From the NCBI GenBank assembly GCA_016234025.1, contig JACQLL010000028.1:1-6556 (forward strand): DNA of 6,556 nucleotides, read 5' to 3'. This DNA is from Candidatus Pacearchaeota archaeon (lineage in GTDB: Archaea; Nanobdellota; Nanobdellia; Pacearchaeales; GW2011-AR1). The notes under the pieces are model-generated. The model was not told where the DNA came from, ran no database searches, and saw only the letters and a program-made list of their open reading frames with translations. The first letter of the stretch is position 1; each line of letters starts with the position of its first letter. Positions 5,828 through 6,556 of this stretch are shown here, one piece after another. The translations under genes and the position numbers were made by a program.

Positions 5828-6380
5828 AATGAAAAATAAAATTGCGCAGGTCTGGGTAGAAACCGTTATTTACACTTTAATCGGACTGACTTTAATCAGC
5901 GTCGTGCTTGCAATCATAATGCCGAAGATAACAGAATCAAAAGACAGAATCCTCGTCGAACAAACAATAAATTCTCTCAACGTTTTAGACGACAAAATAA
6001 CGGAAGTGATAGACAGAGGTCCAGGAAACGTCAGGACGATTTCCGCTTTCAGAATGAAGGAAGGAGAGCTCTATATAAATGCCACGGGCGACTCCATATC
6101 ATTTTTAATAAAAAATTTAAGAAAACCTTATTCAGAGCCCGGGATTCCGATTGATATAGGAAGAGTAACATTAATCTCGAGAGAAGAGCAAAAGTCAAGC
6201 TCTGTAACACTTGTTCTCGATTATAGCCCTATAGCAAACATCACATACGGCGGAGAAGAAATAACAAAAAAACTAACTGCAGCAAGCGTGCCATACAGTT
6301 TTTCAATCGAGAATCTGGGAACATTGGAAGACAGTTCATTATTTGTAATTAACATAAAAGAAACCTCTGGCAATGCGTGA
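5820..6380 (+). CDS. Pilin-like (pseudopilin) protein with Q+1 and E+5, third of three
   Basis: A 186-aa protein starting at ATG 5820, overlapping the second pilin gene by 8 nt; ATG 5829, one base after that gene's stop, is also possible (183 aa). The leader (K3, K5, K7) runs to KIA, then QVWVETVIYTLIGLTLI. Cleavage after Ala9 would leave Gln at +1 and Glu at +5. Glu at +5 is the classic type IV pilin residue used in filament assembly; the first two pilins lack it. The hydrophobic helix spans about 10-34. It is followed by a helical segment with LVEQTINSLNVLDDKITEVID (about 46-66) and a beta-rich head without any cysteine. The WVETVIYTLIGL type is, from memory, common in DPANN archaea. It is therefore a different pilin class from its two neighbours and may be a minor or initiating pilin of the same filament. 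Confidence 0.84.
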   Translation: MSKMKNKIAQVWVETVIYTLIGLTLISVVLAIIMPKITESKDRILVEQTINSLNVLDDKITEVIDRGPGNVRTISAFRMKEGELYINATGDSISFLIKNLRKPYSEPGIPIDIGRVTLISREEQKSSSVTLVLDYSPIANITYGGEEITKKLTAASVPYSFSIENLGTLEDSSLFVINIKETSGNA

Positions 6381-6400
6381 TATATAACCTTACTAATACC

Positions 6401-6405
6401 TTTTT
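6401..6405 (+). terminator. T-run after the pilin operon
   Basis: TTTTT lies 21 nt after the TGA that closes the third pilin gene, in an AT-rich gap of 79 nt. There is no strong hairpin before it. It is a plausible archaeal T-stretch terminator, on position alone. Confidence 0.35.
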
Positions 6406-6429
6406 CAACAGCGTCTTGAAAATACAAAC

Positions 6430-6439
6430 TTTTATATAC
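6430..6439 (+). promoter_or_regulatory. Archaeal TATA box for the right-edge gene
   Basis: TTTTATATAC is centred about 25 nt before ATG 6460, with GAAAATACAA upstream as a possible BRE. It supports the start at 6460 and a leaderless mRNA. Confidence 0.65.
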
Positions 6440-6459
6440 CCCTTCGCAAGTGTTTTTTT

Positions 6460-6556
6460 ATGACAGACGTCGAAGTTATGTGCGAAGAAGGCGGCTTGAG
6501 AGAACGGGAGAGTTCTTCTTTCGATCCCGAAAGTTGTGTTGTTTACCGGCCGAAAA
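6460..6556 (+). CDS. 5' fragment of an unidentified gene
   Basis: Thirty-two codons from ATG 6460 to the right edge with no stop. The fragment is rich in Glu, Arg and Ser, with cysteines at residues 8 and 26, and has no signal peptide or pilin leader, so it looks cytoplasmic. The start is supported by the TATA box about 25 nt upstream. An in-frame ATG at 6478 is an alternative start but fits the promoter less well. Too short to name a family. Confidence 0.6.
   Translation, partial: MTDVEVMCEEGGLRERESSSFDPESCVVYRPK

Noticed and set aside
1..6556. Mobile element, CRISPR array, toxin-antitoxin or defence system
   Set aside because: No transposase, integrase, direct repeats with spacers, attachment-site pair or recognisable defence protein is seen; the deacylase and nuclease belong to families with ordinary roles.

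Overview
The window looks like a chromosomal segment of a small-genome archaeon, most likely of the DPANN group (Woesearchaeota/Pacearchaeota-like). The lineage is inferred. The sequence shows three consecutive genes with archaeal class III (type IV pilin) signal sequences, TATA boxes placed 23-26 nt before the start codon of every gene that opens a transcript (leaderless mRNAs), an AT-rich base composition, tightly packed genes and a standard code in which TGA is a stop. No mobile element, CRISPR array, rRNA or convincing tRNA is visible.

Left part, minus strand (1-3693). Reading in the direction of transcription, a three-gene operon comes first: a YbaK/ProX-type aminoacyl-tRNA deacylase, a membrane-anchored staphylococcal-nuclease-like protein with a C-terminal lamin-tail-like domain, and a small single-pass surface protein with an acidic stalk. 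These genes abut or overlap. Next comes a separately promoted conserved-looking protein of unknown function. Last is a large secreted protein with a Pro/Glu-rich linker, which runs off the left edge. The 106-nt gap between these two last genes (1219-1324) is rich in inverted repeats.

Right part, plus strand (3824-6556). A divergent thioredoxin-reductase-like flavoprotein with its own promoter comes first. A three-gene operon of pilin-like proteins follows, with genes overlapping by 20 nt and 8 nt. The first 32 codons of an unidentified gene, again behind a leaderless promoter, run off the right edge.

How the genes may work together (inference): apart from the deacylase, the reductase, the unknown 152-aa protein and the truncated right-edge gene, everything here is exported or membrane-anchored. 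The region therefore reads as a cell-surface neighbourhood with pilins, stalked surface proteins and an extracellular-facing nuclease. This would suit a host-attached archaeon that binds a partner and scavenges nucleic acid. All the exported proteins with cysteines have an even number in their outside part, which suggests disulfides. No pilus ATPase, platform protein or prepilin peptidase is encoded here. No single element is clearly a new system. The most unusual items are the nuclease/lamin-tail/stalk operon, the ATPase-less pilin trio and the structured 1219-1324 gap.
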